Shown here: piece after piece, positions 44,094 to 51,768 of the stretch
Numbering within the stretch: the stretch's first letter is position 1
Layout of the letters: every line of letters begins with the position of its first letter
From: Celeribacter persicus
GTDB lineage: Bacteria > Pseudomonadota > Alphaproteobacteria > Rhodobacterales > Rhodobacteraceae
NCBI RefSeq assembly: GCF_003050785.1
Contig: NZ_QAOH01000004.1
Location: 62,001-126,000, forward strand
Length of the DNA stretch: 64,000 bases
Reading direction: 5' to 3'
Notes under the pieces: generated by a model
What the model saw: only the letters and a program-made list of their open reading frames with translations
What the model was told of the DNA's origin: nothing
Database searches by the model: none
Program-made: the position numbers and the translations under genes

Positions 44094-45106
44094 GCGATGC
44101 GATGAAACCCCTGATTTTCGCGGCATCCGAGGGACCTCTGAGCCGGGCACAGGCCGAGGCCGCGTTCGAGCTTCTGTTCAACGGCGAGGCGACACCCGCG
44201 CAAATGGGCGGGCTTCTCATGGCGCTGCGGGCACGCGGCGAGGCCGTGTCGGAATATGCCGCCGCCGCCAAGGTCATGCGCGATCACTGTGTCCATGTGT
44301 CGGCCCCCGAGGGTGCGATCGACATCGTCGGCACCGGCGGTGACGGGCTTGGCACGCTCAACATCTCCACCGCTGCGGCTTTTGTCGTTGCGGGCGCTGG
44401 CGTCCCCGTCGCCAAGCACGGCAACCGCAACCTCAGCTCCAAATCCGGCTCCGCCGACGCCATGTCCGTCAACGGCATCAACGTCATGGTCGGCAAGGAT
44501 GTGGTCGAAGAGGCGATCAACGAAATCGGCATCGGCTTTATGATGGCCCCTATGCACCACCCGGCGATGAAATACGTGGGGCCGGTACGGGTCGAGCTTG
44601 GCTGCAAGACGATCTTCAACATCCTCGGCCCGCTGACCAACCCGGCGGGCGTCAAGCGCCAACTCACCGGCGCCTTCGCCCCCGACCTGATCTGGCCGAT
44701 GGCGGAAACGCTCCAGATGCTCGGCTCCGAGAAAGCCTGGCTGGTCTACGGCCATGACGGCATGGACGAAGTGTCGATCACCGGTGCAACCTCTGTGGCG
44801 GCGCTTGATAACGGCAAGATCAGCTCGATGGAAATCCACCCCGAAGACGCAGGCCTTCCGATCCACCCGCTGCGCGATATCCTTGGCGGCACGCCAGAAG
44901 AAAACGGCAAGGCGATGATGGACCTGCTGAACGGCGCGACCGGAGCGTATCGCGACGCGGTTCTGATGAACTCCGCCGCCGCGCTCGTGGTGGCCGACAA
45001 GGCCGCAAATCTCAAGGAAGGCGTCGAGATCGCTGTCGAGAGCATCGCCTCCGGCGAAGCGCTCAAACGGCTGCAAGCGCTGGCGGAACTGACCTCCCGG
45101 CACTGA
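44090..45106 (+). CDS. trpD: Anthranilate phosphoribosyltransferase
   Basis: 338 residues from MSDAMKPL, overlapping the trpG stop. Transfers phosphoribose from PRPP to anthranilate. The PRPP loop is [21 protein letters not shown] near residue 80; the conserved [17 protein letters not shown] follows near 107; the late D-E pair region is [13 protein letters not shown] near 222. trpC, usually next, lies 11 kb further on; the gap holds TRAP transporter, regulator and P450 genes. Confidence 0.96.
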   Translation: MSDAMKPLIFAASEGPLSRAQAEAAFELLFNGEATPAQMGGLLMALRARGEAVSEYAAAAKVMRDHCVHVSAPEGAIDIVGTGGDGLGTLNISTAAAFVVAGAGVPVAKHGNRNLSSKSGSADAMSVNGINVMVGKDVVEEAINEIGIGFMMAPMHHPAMKYVGPVRVELGCKTIFNILGPLTNPAGVKRQLTGAFAPDLIWPMAETLQMLGSEKAWLVYGHDGMDEVSITGATSVAALDNGKISSMEIHPEDAGLPIHPLRDILGGTPEENGKAMMDLLNGATGAYRDAVLMNSAAALVVADKAANLKEGVEIAVESIASGEALKRLQALAELTSRH

Positions 45107-45121
45107 AACCTTCGGGTTTTC
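45107..45121 (+). terminator. Small terminator after trpG-trpD
   Basis: AAACC-TTCG-GGTTTT directly after the trpD stop: a five-pair stem with the stable UUCG loop, then T residues. Modest but well placed. Confidence 0.55.
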
Positions 45122-45139
45122 TGATGGCCCAAATACTCA
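45118..45139 (-). repeat. Dispersed 3'-end motif, copy 4
   Basis: Minus strand TGAGTATTTGGGCCATCAGA, in sense orientation downstream of the gene ending at 45168. 20 of 22 positions match the first arm at 56031-56052. Confidence 0.55.
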
Positions 45140-45167
45140 CGGCGCGCCCTCCAAAAACGCGCCGTTT

Positions 45168-46028
45168 TCAGTTTGCGCGTCGTTCGCAGGTGCGCTCCAT
45201 GGCTTGTGCCTTGAACGCGACGGCCAATCCATGCGCCGCAATCACATTGTCGAAGAGGTGATGCATCGGCGCCCTGTCATCCCCCTGCAGCGAAGACATC
45301 GAAACACGCAGTCTCCCCTGCGACACGCCATTCTCCGTGCAATAGTCAAAGATATATTCCATGACACAGGTGTCTGTCGTACAGGCCACGCGTTTGACGG
45401 CGTCCTCAGGGTTTTCAGGCAGGCCCAGAGGCTTCACAATCCCGGCGACGTTCCAGAGATATTCTTTTTCAAGCGACGACTGCCCCATGGCCTGCGACGC
45501 CCCTTTGCGAAAGGTCTCCATCTCCCAAAGATTCTGCCCGAGGCCTGTCAAACGGTACACAGGCGGCAAGGGGCCATCCAACAAACCTCCCCCTGTGAGG
45601 AGTCCCAGCCCCACAATCGTCTCCGTACGCCAAAGCCCGCCAGAAAAGGCATAAACATCCGGTTGCCCGAGTTGTCGCTGCCAGTTCACCGTCATATCCA
45701 ACCCATCTACGACGTTTCGACAGGCCTCTATCCCCACCTGACCCGCAGACAAGGCCTCAAGCGGGGCCTCCAGGCAGGGCAATAGGGCGTCAAAGCGGCT
45801 TTGCAAATCATCTTGAGAGAGATTGAAAGGCAGCATGGAATTTTCCCGCGCAAAAGATGGCGGCTTTTGCGTAATATCCGTGGCAAAGGGCAACTCCGCT
45901 GCCCGATTGTAATCGCGATTGAGATCATAGAGGAGATAAAGGGTCGGCAACTGCCCCCCGAGCACGATCCCAAAACCGATCAACAGAGGGTATTTGGCAA
46001 AACGCCATATTTTTGCAAGAAATGTCAT
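45168..46028 (-). CDS. Membrane-anchored protein of unknown function
   Basis: 286 residues. One membrane segment near the N-terminus (YPLLIGFGIVLGGQLPTLYLLY) would anchor a periplasmic domain of about 245 residues with Cys pairs (LPCLE, IEACRN, ACTTDTCVMEYIFDYC, RTCERR). No recognised domain or catalytic motif. The ribosome site is weak. It lies after dctM and its terminator on the same strand, so it may have its own promoter; whether it has anything to do with the transporter is unclear. Confidence 0.6.
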   Translation of the reverse strand: MTFLAKIWRFAKYPLLIGFGIVLGGQLPTLYLLYDLNRDYNRAAELPFATDITQKPPSFARENSMLPFNLSQDDLQSRFDALLPCLEAPLEALSAGQVGIEACRNVVDGLDMTVNWQRQLGQPDVYAFSGGLWRTETIVGLGLLTGGGLLDGPLPPVYRLTGLGQNLWEMETFRKGASQAMGQSSLEKEYLWNVAGIVKPLGLPENPEDAVKRVACTTDTCVMEYIFDYCTENGVSQGRLRVSMSSLQGDDRAPMHHLFDNVIAAHGLAVAFKAQAMERTCERRAN

Positions 46029-46107
46029 TTGGGTCCATCACTGAAGCAGATGACATCTTTCTCGCCCAAGGCAGGTGTGAAAACAAGTTTTCCATCATTT
46101 TGAGACG

Positions 46108-46135
46108 AAAAAGGGGGCCCTGAAGCCCCCCTTCC
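46108..46135 (-). terminator. Intrinsic terminator of the dctPQM genes
   Basis: Read leftwards: GGGGGGCTTCAGGGCCCCCTTTTTCG, a six-pair GC stem followed by TTTTT, about 20 bases after the dctM stop. Confidence 0.8.
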
Positions 46136-46155
46136 CTGTTCAAATCGAACATGCC

Positions 46156-47550
46156 CTATTTCGTGATGATCTCCGGCCCCATCAGTGTCGTGGGCAGGTA
46201 GGTCGATATCCATGGCACATAGGTAACGAGGATCAGGAAGACGAAGAGGATCGCGAGGAACGGCAGGGCTGCGCGCACCACGGACATCATCGGCATCCCC
46301 GCGACGCCCGAGGTCACGAAGAGGTTGAGACCCACCGGTGGCGTGATCATGCCGATTTCCATGTTCACCACCATGATGATACCGAGATGGATCGGGTCCA
46401 CGCCCAACTCAATAGCGATCGGGAACACCAGCGGCGCGACAATCACGATGAGGCCCGAGGGTTCCATGAACTGCCCGCCGATCAGCAGGATGATGTTGAC
46501 CATCACGAGGAACATGATCTTGCCGAAGCCCGCCGAGAGCATGGCCTCTGCGATCTGCTGCGGGATTTGTTCGTCGGTCAGCACATGTTTCAGGATCAGC
46601 GCGTTGGCGATGATGAACATGAGCATGATCGTCAGCTTGCCCGCATCGAACAGCGTGTGGCGTGTGTCCTTGTGGAAGAAGGCGGTGATCAGCGCCTGCG
46701 GTTTCGCGAACAGGGATTTCGGCCCGGTGCCGTCACGATCCGCCAGCGGCCCCATGTCGCGATAGACGAAGGAGGCGACGAGGAAGGCGTAGATGGAGGC
46801 CACGGCGGCAGCCTCGGTCGGCGTAAAGATCGCGCCGGTGATGCCCGGAATGCCGTAGATGCCGACCATGATGATGACGATGAGCATCAGCCCCCAGAAG
46901 GCGTCACGGAACGCACTGCCGATCTCGCTCCAGCCGGCCCATTCGCCCTTTGGCAGGTTCTTGATCCGCGCGATGACATAGATCGCCAGCATCAGCATGG
47001 TGCCCGCGAGAATACCCGGAATAACGCCAGCAAGGAACATCCGACCGACGGAGACGTCGGTGGCGGAGGCGTAGACCACCATCACAATGGAGGGCGGGAT
47101 CAGGATACCCAGAGTGCCCGCGTTGGCGATGACACCGGCGGCGAAATCCTTGGTATAACCCATCTGGCGCATCGCCGCGATGACGATGGAGCCGATGGCG
47201 ACGACGGTCGCCGGGGAAGAACCGGAGAGAGCGGCAAAGATCATGCAGGCAAACACGCCTGCAATCGCCAGACCGCCATGGAAATGGCCCACACAGGCGA
47301 TGGCGAACCGCACGATGCGCTTGGCCACCCCGCCCGTCGACATGAAGGAGGAGGCGAGAATGAAGAAGGGGATGGCCAGAAGCGTGTAGTGACCGGCCAT
47401 GGCCTGATAGAGCGACTGCGCCACCGACGCGAGCGAGGTGTCGGAGAACACCAGCAGGAAGATCATGGAAGACAGGCCGAGAGAGACCGCGATCGGCACA
47501 CCGATCAGCAAAAGGCCCACGACCATGGCGAAAAGAAGCACGACGTCCAT
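46156..47550 (-). CDS. dctM: TRAP transporter large permease DctM
   Basis: 464 residues with twelve or so membrane segments. The DctM family signature is present: LLIGVPIAVSLGLSSM near the start, FFILASSFMSTGGVAKRIV, GSSPATVVAIGSIVIAAM, LGILIPPSIVMVVYAS near 140 and MVVNMEIGMITPPVGLNLFV near 400. It is the ion-coupled pore of a tripartite transporter for C4-dicarboxylates or related acids. It starts five bases after dctQ and ends at a terminator. Confidence 0.93.
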   Translation of the reverse strand: MDVVLLFAMVVGLLLIGVPIAVSLGLSSMIFLLVFSDTSLASVAQSLYQAMAGHYTLLAIPFFILASSFMSTGGVAKRIVRFAIACVGHFHGGLAIAGVFACMIFAALSGSSPATVVAIGSIVIAAMRQMGYTKDFAAGVIANAGTLGILIPPSIVMVVYASATDVSVGRMFLAGVIPGILAGTMLMLAIYVIARIKNLPKGEWAGWSEIGSAFRDAFWGLMLIVIIMVGIYGIPGITGAIFTPTEAAAVASIYAFLVASFVYRDMGPLADRDGTGPKSLFAKPQALITAFFHKDTRHTLFDAGKLTIMLMFIIANALILKHVLTDEQIPQQIAEAMLSAGFGKIMFLVMVNIILLIGGQFMEPSGLIVIVAPLVFPIAIELGVDPIHLGIIMVVNMEIGMITPPVGLNLFVTSGVAGMPMMSVVRAALPFLAILFVFLILVTYVPWISTYLPTTLMGPEIITK

Positions 47551-47555
47551 TGGTG

Positions 47556-48245
47556 TTATTCCTCGTATTCGCCGTGCGCCACGCGCTCGACTTCGTCTTC
47601 GGCCTCGTGGGACACAATCAGGCTCATCTGTTTGCCCGTCACGATGCGGATCGTCGCCTGCACCACGCGCAGAAGGATCAGCGCCGCCGAGAAGGGGATG
47701 ATGAAATAGGGGATCACGCGCGGCAGCTTGTCATAGGTGTCGCCATAGTTGATCGCATCTTCGAGCCAACGGAAGATGCCGAGCATCGGCACCTGATCGG
47801 TGACGTAGAATGCCCGGTCACGCACGTTCTCGGTAAAGCCTAGCGGGAACCAGCGGCCTTCGGTCGGCTGCAACGCCGCGAAAGGCGCCCAATAGTCCCA
47901 GGCACCCTTCATCAACAGCACGGCATAGGCGATACAGGCCAGCGCCGAAAGCACCGCCATGAGCCGCTGCCCCCGCGTTGGCAGCACGTTGATCAGGGCA
48001 TCCACGCCCAGATGCGAGGTTTTCTTGAACCCGTAGGAAATCCCCAGAAGCACGAGCCAGGCGAAGAGGATCAGAACCACTTCGAGACCCCAGATCAGGG
48101 AATGGTTGAAAACGTAACGCAGCACCACGTTGACGAAGGTGATGAGCGTCATCACGCCGAGGATCGCGGCGATGACGTTTTCTTCGAGCGCATCGAAGAA
48201 TTTGGCCACCGCCGTTCTCGGCAGGTTGTCCTGATATTGTGTCAT
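47556..48245 (-). CDS. dctQ: TRAP transporter small permease DctQ
   Basis: 229 residues, longer than most DctQ proteins, with four membrane segments: VIAAILGVMTLITFVNVVLRYVF, LEVVLILFAWLVLLGISYGFKKTSHLGVDALI (the conserved DctQ block), LMAVLSALACIAYAVLLMKG, and VIPYFIIPFSAALILLRVVQ. A loop of about 65 residues between the last two is longer than usual. Between dctP and dctQ lies a strong hairpin. Partner of DctM. Confidence 0.9.
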   Translation of the reverse strand: MTQYQDNLPRTAVAKFFDALEENVIAAILGVMTLITFVNVVLRYVFNHSLIWGLEVVLILFAWLVLLGISYGFKKTSHLGVDALINVLPTRGQRLMAVLSALACIAYAVLLMKGAWDYWAPFAALQPTEGRWFPLGFTENVRDRAFYVTDQVPMLGIFRWLEDAINYGDTYDKLPRVIPYFIIPFSAALILLRVVQATIRIVTGKQMSLIVSHEAEDEVERVAHGEYEE

Positions 48246-48322
48246 GGAGATTGACCCCTATTGTCCCTCATTCCGGCCCGCGGTCCGGGTCCGGACACAT
48301 CCGCACAGCCCGCGGATGCAAG

Positions 48323-48349
48323 CCGAGCCCCGTCTGTGACGGGGCTCGG
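48323..48349 (-). promoter_or_regulatory. Perfect 12-bp hairpin between dctP and dctQ
   Basis: CCGAGCCCCGTC-TGT-GACGGGGCTCGG, 17 bases after the dctP stop, with no T-run. The position suggests an mRNA-stabilising or partial-termination hairpin that keeps the binding protein in excess over the permeases, as in other binding-protein operons. Confidence 0.65.
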
Positions 48350-48366
48350 ATGTTACCAAGCCTGGC

Positions 48367-49374
48367 TCAGTTCTGTTCGTTGATTTCCTGCGCGAGCGCG
48401 ATGTTGTCCTTGCCCACGCCGTCCTCGAACTGCGACCAGACCGGAAGCATCGCATCGACCCAGGCCTGACGCTCTTCCGGGGTCAGTTCGCGTACTTCAG
48501 AGCCCGCCGCGATGATCGCCGCACGGCTTTCTTCCTCGATCTGCTCGACGGCGGCGTTGCGCTCGACGGTCACCTCATGAAGGATGGTGGCAAGCTGATC
48601 GCGAATTTCGGGATCGAGCCCGTCCCACCAGTCCACGGAGGTCACGACGAGATAGTCGAGCACGCCATGGTTGGTTGCGGTGATACCGTCCTGCACCTCG
48701 AAGAATTTCTGGCCATAGGTGTTGGACCAGGTGTTTTCCTGACCGTCCACAACGCCGGTTTGCAGCGCGCCGTAGACCTCGGAGAAGGCCATCGGCTGCG
48801 GCGAAGCGTCGAGCGCTTTCATCTGGGCGACGAGCACGTCGGAGGGCATCACGCGGAACTTGAGACCCGCAGCGTCTTCCGGCGCCATGAGCGGCTTGTT
48901 GGCGGAGAACTGTTTCAGGCCGGAATGCCAGAATTCAAGCCCCTTGAGACCGCGGCGTTCCATGGAGGATTTCATTTCCTGACCGGCGTCGGAGTTCTGG
49001 AACGCATCGACGGCGCGCATGTTCTTGAACATGAAGGGCAGATCGAAAATGCCGAAGACCTTGGTGAAGGCTTCGAATTTCGACAGCGAGGGCGCGGCCA
49101 TCTGCACATCGCCCTGAAGCATGGCTTCAAGCACCTGATCGTCATTGTAGAGCGTGGAGTTCGGATAGACCTCGACGCAGACCTTGCCGTCCATCTCGTT
49201 GTTGACGCGATCGGCAAAGAGCTGGGCCGCGATGCCTTTGGGGTGTTTGTCGGCATTGGTGACGTGGCTAAACTTGATCACCATTTCGCCATCGTCACAG
49301 CCAGCAGAAGCAAAGGCAGTGGTGGCGGTCACGGAAAGCGCGAGGGCGGTGGCGGCGGTTGCCAGGAATTTCAT
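48367..49374 (-). CDS. dctP: TRAP transporter periplasmic binding protein DctP (copy 1)
   Basis: 335 residues. Signal peptide MKFLATAATALALSVTATTAFA; then the DctP fold: VIKFSHVTNADKHPKGIAAQLFADRVNNE, STLYNDDQVLEAMLQGDVQMAAPSLSKF, the conserved Arg of the carboxylate site in LKFRVMPSD near residue 172, and YGALQTGVVDGQENTWSN near 208. Binds C4-dicarboxylates such as succinate or malate (family assignment). First gene of dctP-dctQ-dctM. GGGAGGAC precedes the ATG, and a palindrome lies 126 bp upstream. Confidence 0.92.
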   Translation of the reverse strand: MKFLATAATALALSVTATTAFASAGCDDGEMVIKFSHVTNADKHPKGIAAQLFADRVNNEMDGKVCVEVYPNSTLYNDDQVLEAMLQGDVQMAAPSLSKFEAFTKVFGIFDLPFMFKNMRAVDAFQNSDAGQEMKSSMERRGLKGLEFWHSGLKQFSANKPLMAPEDAAGLKFRVMPSDVLVAQMKALDASPQPMAFSEVYGALQTGVVDGQENTWSNTYGQKFFEVQDGITATNHGVLDYLVVTSVDWWDGLDPEIRDQLATILHEVTVERNAAVEQIEEESRAAIIAAGSEVRELTPEERQAWVDAMLPVWSQFEDGVGKDNIALAQEINEQN

Positions 49375-49499
49375 GTCTGTCCTCCCATCATGAAATCATA
49401 TGTCGATACGGGTGAGAGGGCGGATTTCGCCTGTCTCACTCTAGGGGAGAGGAAACAAATCCACCCACAGTCCGACAAGCATTCCTGCGCGAAAGATGA

Positions 49500-49515
49500 A
49501 ACTTTCTTGAAAGTT
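49500..49515. promoter_or_regulatory. Inverted repeat AACTTTC-TT-GAAAGTT upstream of dctP
   Basis: Perfect 7-bp arms, 126 bp before the dctP start. Position is suitable for a transcription factor, possibly the DctR-like regulator at 51769. It is not repeated in front of the second dctP. Confidence 0.4.
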
Positions 49516-49686
49516 GTTCTTTTTCATATGGTTACACGGGATCAAAAACGCATAACGGCCATGCGCCAAACGCATGTGTGCGATTTACCGCACGCAAGAA
49601 AATTACGGATGTGCGAAAAACCACACACACCGGTCATTATCGACTCGATCCGTTTACGCTGATGCCCCCACAGCGACAGTTTAAAA

Positions 49687-49737
49687 GTAAAGCGTACTTG
49701 ACACCACCTCGCATCAAACCCTATGTAAAACATACTT
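49687..49737 (+). promoter_or_regulatory. Promoter and paired Xre operators of the membrane protein/xre operon
   Basis: TTGACA (49698-49703) and TATGTA (49722-49727) with 18-bp spacing make a sigma70-type promoter 46-56 bp before the ATG. Two copies of GTAAA-N3-TACTT (49687-49699 and 49725-49737) overlap the -35 and -10/+1 regions, 38 bp apart. Such placement would allow the Xre protein of this operon to repress its own promoter. Confidence 0.55.
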
Positions 49738-49782
49738 TACACTTCGTTCCTGACAGCGGCTCCAGTTGAGAAAGGTCAACCC

Positions 49783-50169
49783 ATGCAATCCTTCGTACGG
49801 CGCAGATGGTTTCGTTTCCTCCTCGTCGGGTTCGGCCCCTATGCCGTCCTCCTGTATCTTGCCAATATCATCTCCGTGCATCTGCCGCAGGACAGCGGAT
49901 GGCAAATCGCCCTTATCTCCCTGCCCGTACTCGGACTGCTTTGTGCGCTTTGGGCCATCATGAAACATGTCTCGGACTACGACGAATTCCAACGAAAGCA
50001 GACCTCTGACGCCATTATCTTTGCCTTCGCCGCAACCGCACTGACAACGCTCACATGGGGTTTTCTGGAGGATGCCGGATTGCCGGACCTCCCCACCTTC
50101 GCGATCTGGCCGATGATGGGGACGTTCTGGATCATGGGGGGCGTCATTGTCTGGTTGCGCGACCGATGA
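49783..50169 (+). CDS. Small integral membrane protein
   Basis: 128 residues with four membrane segments (about 12-31, 41-61, 76-95, 102-122) and few charged residues. No motif is recognised. It overlaps the xre gene by four bases (ATGA), the usual layout for a membrane protein paired with a small Xre regulator in bacterial genomes. The ribosome site is weak (AGAAAGG). Confidence 0.65.
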   Translation: MQSFVRRRWFRFLLVGFGPYAVLLYLANIISVHLPQDSGWQIALISLPVLGLLCALWAIMKHVSDYDEFQRKQTSDAIIFAFAATALTTLTWGFLEDAGLPDLPTFAIWPMMGTFWIMGGVIVWLRDR

Positions 50170-50369
50170 AAAACCACCTGAAAACGCTCCGCGCGGAGAT
50201 GGGCCTGAGCCAGCAGGCGCTTGCCAGCCGGGCCGATGTGTCCCGCCAGACCATCATCGCGATCGAGAAGGGCAAATACGATCCTTCCCTGCCGCTCGCC
50301 TTCAAATTGGCGAGCATCTTCGGCAGGCCAATCGAAGAGATCTTCAGCCCTGAAGACGCCGACACATGA
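50166..50369 (+). CDS. Xre/Cro-type transcriptional regulator
   Basis: 67 residues, a single HTH domain: MKNHLKTLRAEMGLSQQALASRADVSRQTIIAIEKGKYDPSLPLAFKLASIFGRPIEEIF, very like the YqaE/SinR-type small Cro/C1 regulators. It probably represses its own operon through the two GTAAA-N3-TACTT boxes upstream. It is translated from the end of the membrane protein gene and converges with the second dctP, with a hairpin between. Confidence 0.88.
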   Translation: MKNHLKTLRAEMGLSQQALASRADVSRQTIIAIEKGKYDPSLPLAFKLASIFGRPIEEIFSPEDADT

Positions 50370-50401
50370 CATCGCGCCCAACATTCGAACGATCAAGGGG
50401 A

Positions 50402-50430
50402 GCGTATCCGGGCAAAATGCCCGAATACGC
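50402..50430. terminator. Hairpin between xre and the second dctP
   Basis: GCGTATCCGGGC-AAAAT-GCCCGAATACGC, eleven of twelve pairs, between the convergent stops at 50369 and 50443. No T-run, so a two-way terminator or processing site is only likely. Confidence 0.55.
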
Positions 50431-50442
50431 AGAGCGGCGCAC

Positions 50443-51444
50443 TCAATGCCGCGCGTTGATCTCCTGCGCGGCGGCAATGTTCTCCGCCCCGACTTCGTCC
50501 TCAAACAGGGTCCAGACCGGCTTCATCGCATCGACCCAGGCCGCGCGCTGTTCCTCGGTCAGTTCGCGCACCACGCCACCGGCGTCGAGGATGCCCTGTT
50601 TCGCCTCCATGTTGACCCGCTCGGACTCGCCGTTGCGCGCCTGGGTCACCTCATGCAGGATGGTCGCGAATTGCGTGCGCACATCGTCGGGCAGGCTCTC
50701 CCACCAGTCCACAGAGGTTACCACCATATAATCCAGAAGCAGGTGGTTGGTCTCCGTCACCCCGTCCTGTACCTCGAAGAATTTCTGGCCGTAGATGTTG
50801 GAATAGGTGTTCTGCTGGCCGTCCACCACACCGGTCTGCAACGCGCCGTACACTTCGGGGAAGGCCATCGGCTGCGGGTTGGCCTTGAGCGCTTTCATCT
50901 GTTCGATGATCACCTCGGCGGGCTGCACCCGCATCTTGAGACCCTCAAGGTCGGACGGCCAGAGAACCGGCCGGTCCGCCGTGATCTGTTTCAGCCCGTT
51001 GTGCCAGAACTCAAGCCCCAGAAGCCCGCGCCGCACCATGCCCTCTTTCATCGCCTGCCCGGTTTCCGAACTCTGGAACTCGTCCACCGCCTCGATGTTC
51101 TTGAACATGAAAGGCAGATCGAAGATGCGGAACTGTTTCGTGAAGGTCTCGAATTTGGACAGGCTGGGCGCGGCCAGTTGCACATCGCCCTGAAGCATCG
51201 CCTCAAGCACCTGATCGTCATTGTAAAGCGTGGCGTTCGGATAAATCTCCATGCAGGCTTTGCCATCCATCTCGGTGTTCACCCGCTCCATCAGAAGATT
51301 GGCCGCGATGCCCTTCGGATGTTTGTCGGTGTTGACGATATGGCTGAACTTGATGACGATCTCGCCCGGATCGCAGGCCGCAAATGCCGTTCCGGCAGAC
51401 GAAATAAGGGCGCTGGCAGCCAGCGCGCAGGTCAGAAACTTCAT
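50443..51444 (-). CDS. dctP: TRAP transporter periplasmic binding protein DctP (copy 2)
   Basis: 333 residues, similar to copy 1 (48367-49374) along its whole length: VIKFSHIVNTDKHPKGIAANLLMERVNTEMDGK, NATLYNDDQVLEAMLQGDVQLAAPSLSKF, LKMRVQPAEV and YGALQTGVVDGQQNTYSN. Signal peptide ends AGTAFA. It has no permease genes of its own: upstream are dctR-dctS, downstream the convergent xre gene. It may deliver a different acid to DctQM, or act as a sensing partner for DctS. Confidence 0.9.
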   Translation of the reverse strand: MKFLTCALAASALISSAGTAFAACDPGEIVIKFSHIVNTDKHPKGIAANLLMERVNTEMDGKACMEIYPNATLYNDDQVLEAMLQGDVQLAAPSLSKFETFTKQFRIFDLPFMFKNIEAVDEFQSSETGQAMKEGMVRRGLLGLEFWHNGLKQITADRPVLWPSDLEGLKMRVQPAEVIIEQMKALKANPQPMAFPEVYGALQTGVVDGQQNTYSNIYGQKFFEVQDGVTETNHLLLDYMVVTSVDWWESLPDDVRTQFATILHEVTQARNGESERVNMEAKQGILDAGGVVRELTEEQRAAWVDAMKPVWTLFEDEVGAENIAAAQEINARH

Positions 51445-51768
51445 GATATACCTCCCAAGGTCCCCCGGGTCATTCTTTCACCCGGCTCCTAGCTCAACAG
51501 ACAAGTTGCCGTAGCGTGAGGCAATGTTACCCAAGGTATCGGGTCATGCTTTTGCAGAATGCGAAAACAAAAGTACCAGTGCAAAACTGTCAGTAGTGAT
51601 AACGCAACTGGGCGATATGAAGCGCCTGCGCCGCCCCCGTGCCGCTCACCCGGTAGACCTGCCGGTCCTCCCGGTTGATCCGCCGCGACCACCAGCCCTT
51701 GAAAGGATGGCGCTAACATTCCTTGATCAACCCGTTGTCACGCCCCAGCACACGCGCGGGTCCTGTGC
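51445..51768. other. 324-bp region between dctR and the second dctP
   Basis: Must hold the promoter for the second dctP (minus strand). A near-palindrome TTTTGCA-GAA-TGCGAAAA (51549-51566) and a nearby GTGCAAAAC are operator candidates. No ORF with a ribosome site was found. Confidence 0.35.

Larger units (their letters stand above)
49375..49782. other. 408-bp intergenic region between dctP and the membrane protein/Xre pair
   Basis: Divergent promoter region. On the dctP side, AACTTTC-TT-GAAAGTT at 49500-49515 is a likely operator. On the other side are a sigma70-type promoter and two GTAAA-N3-TACTT boxes (49687-49737, listed separately). No ORF or RNA gene was recognised. Confidence 0.5.

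Noticed and set aside
46387-47709. A 440-codon His- and Asp-rich ORF on the plus strand resembling a metal chaperone
   Set aside because: Antisense of dctM; the hydrophobic codons of dctM read as Asp, Glu and His on the other strand.
49500-49515. The AACTTTC palindrome as a sigma54 promoter of dctP
   Set aside because: No GG-N10-GC pattern is present nearby, and the local DctR-like protein lacks the sigma54-contacting loop.
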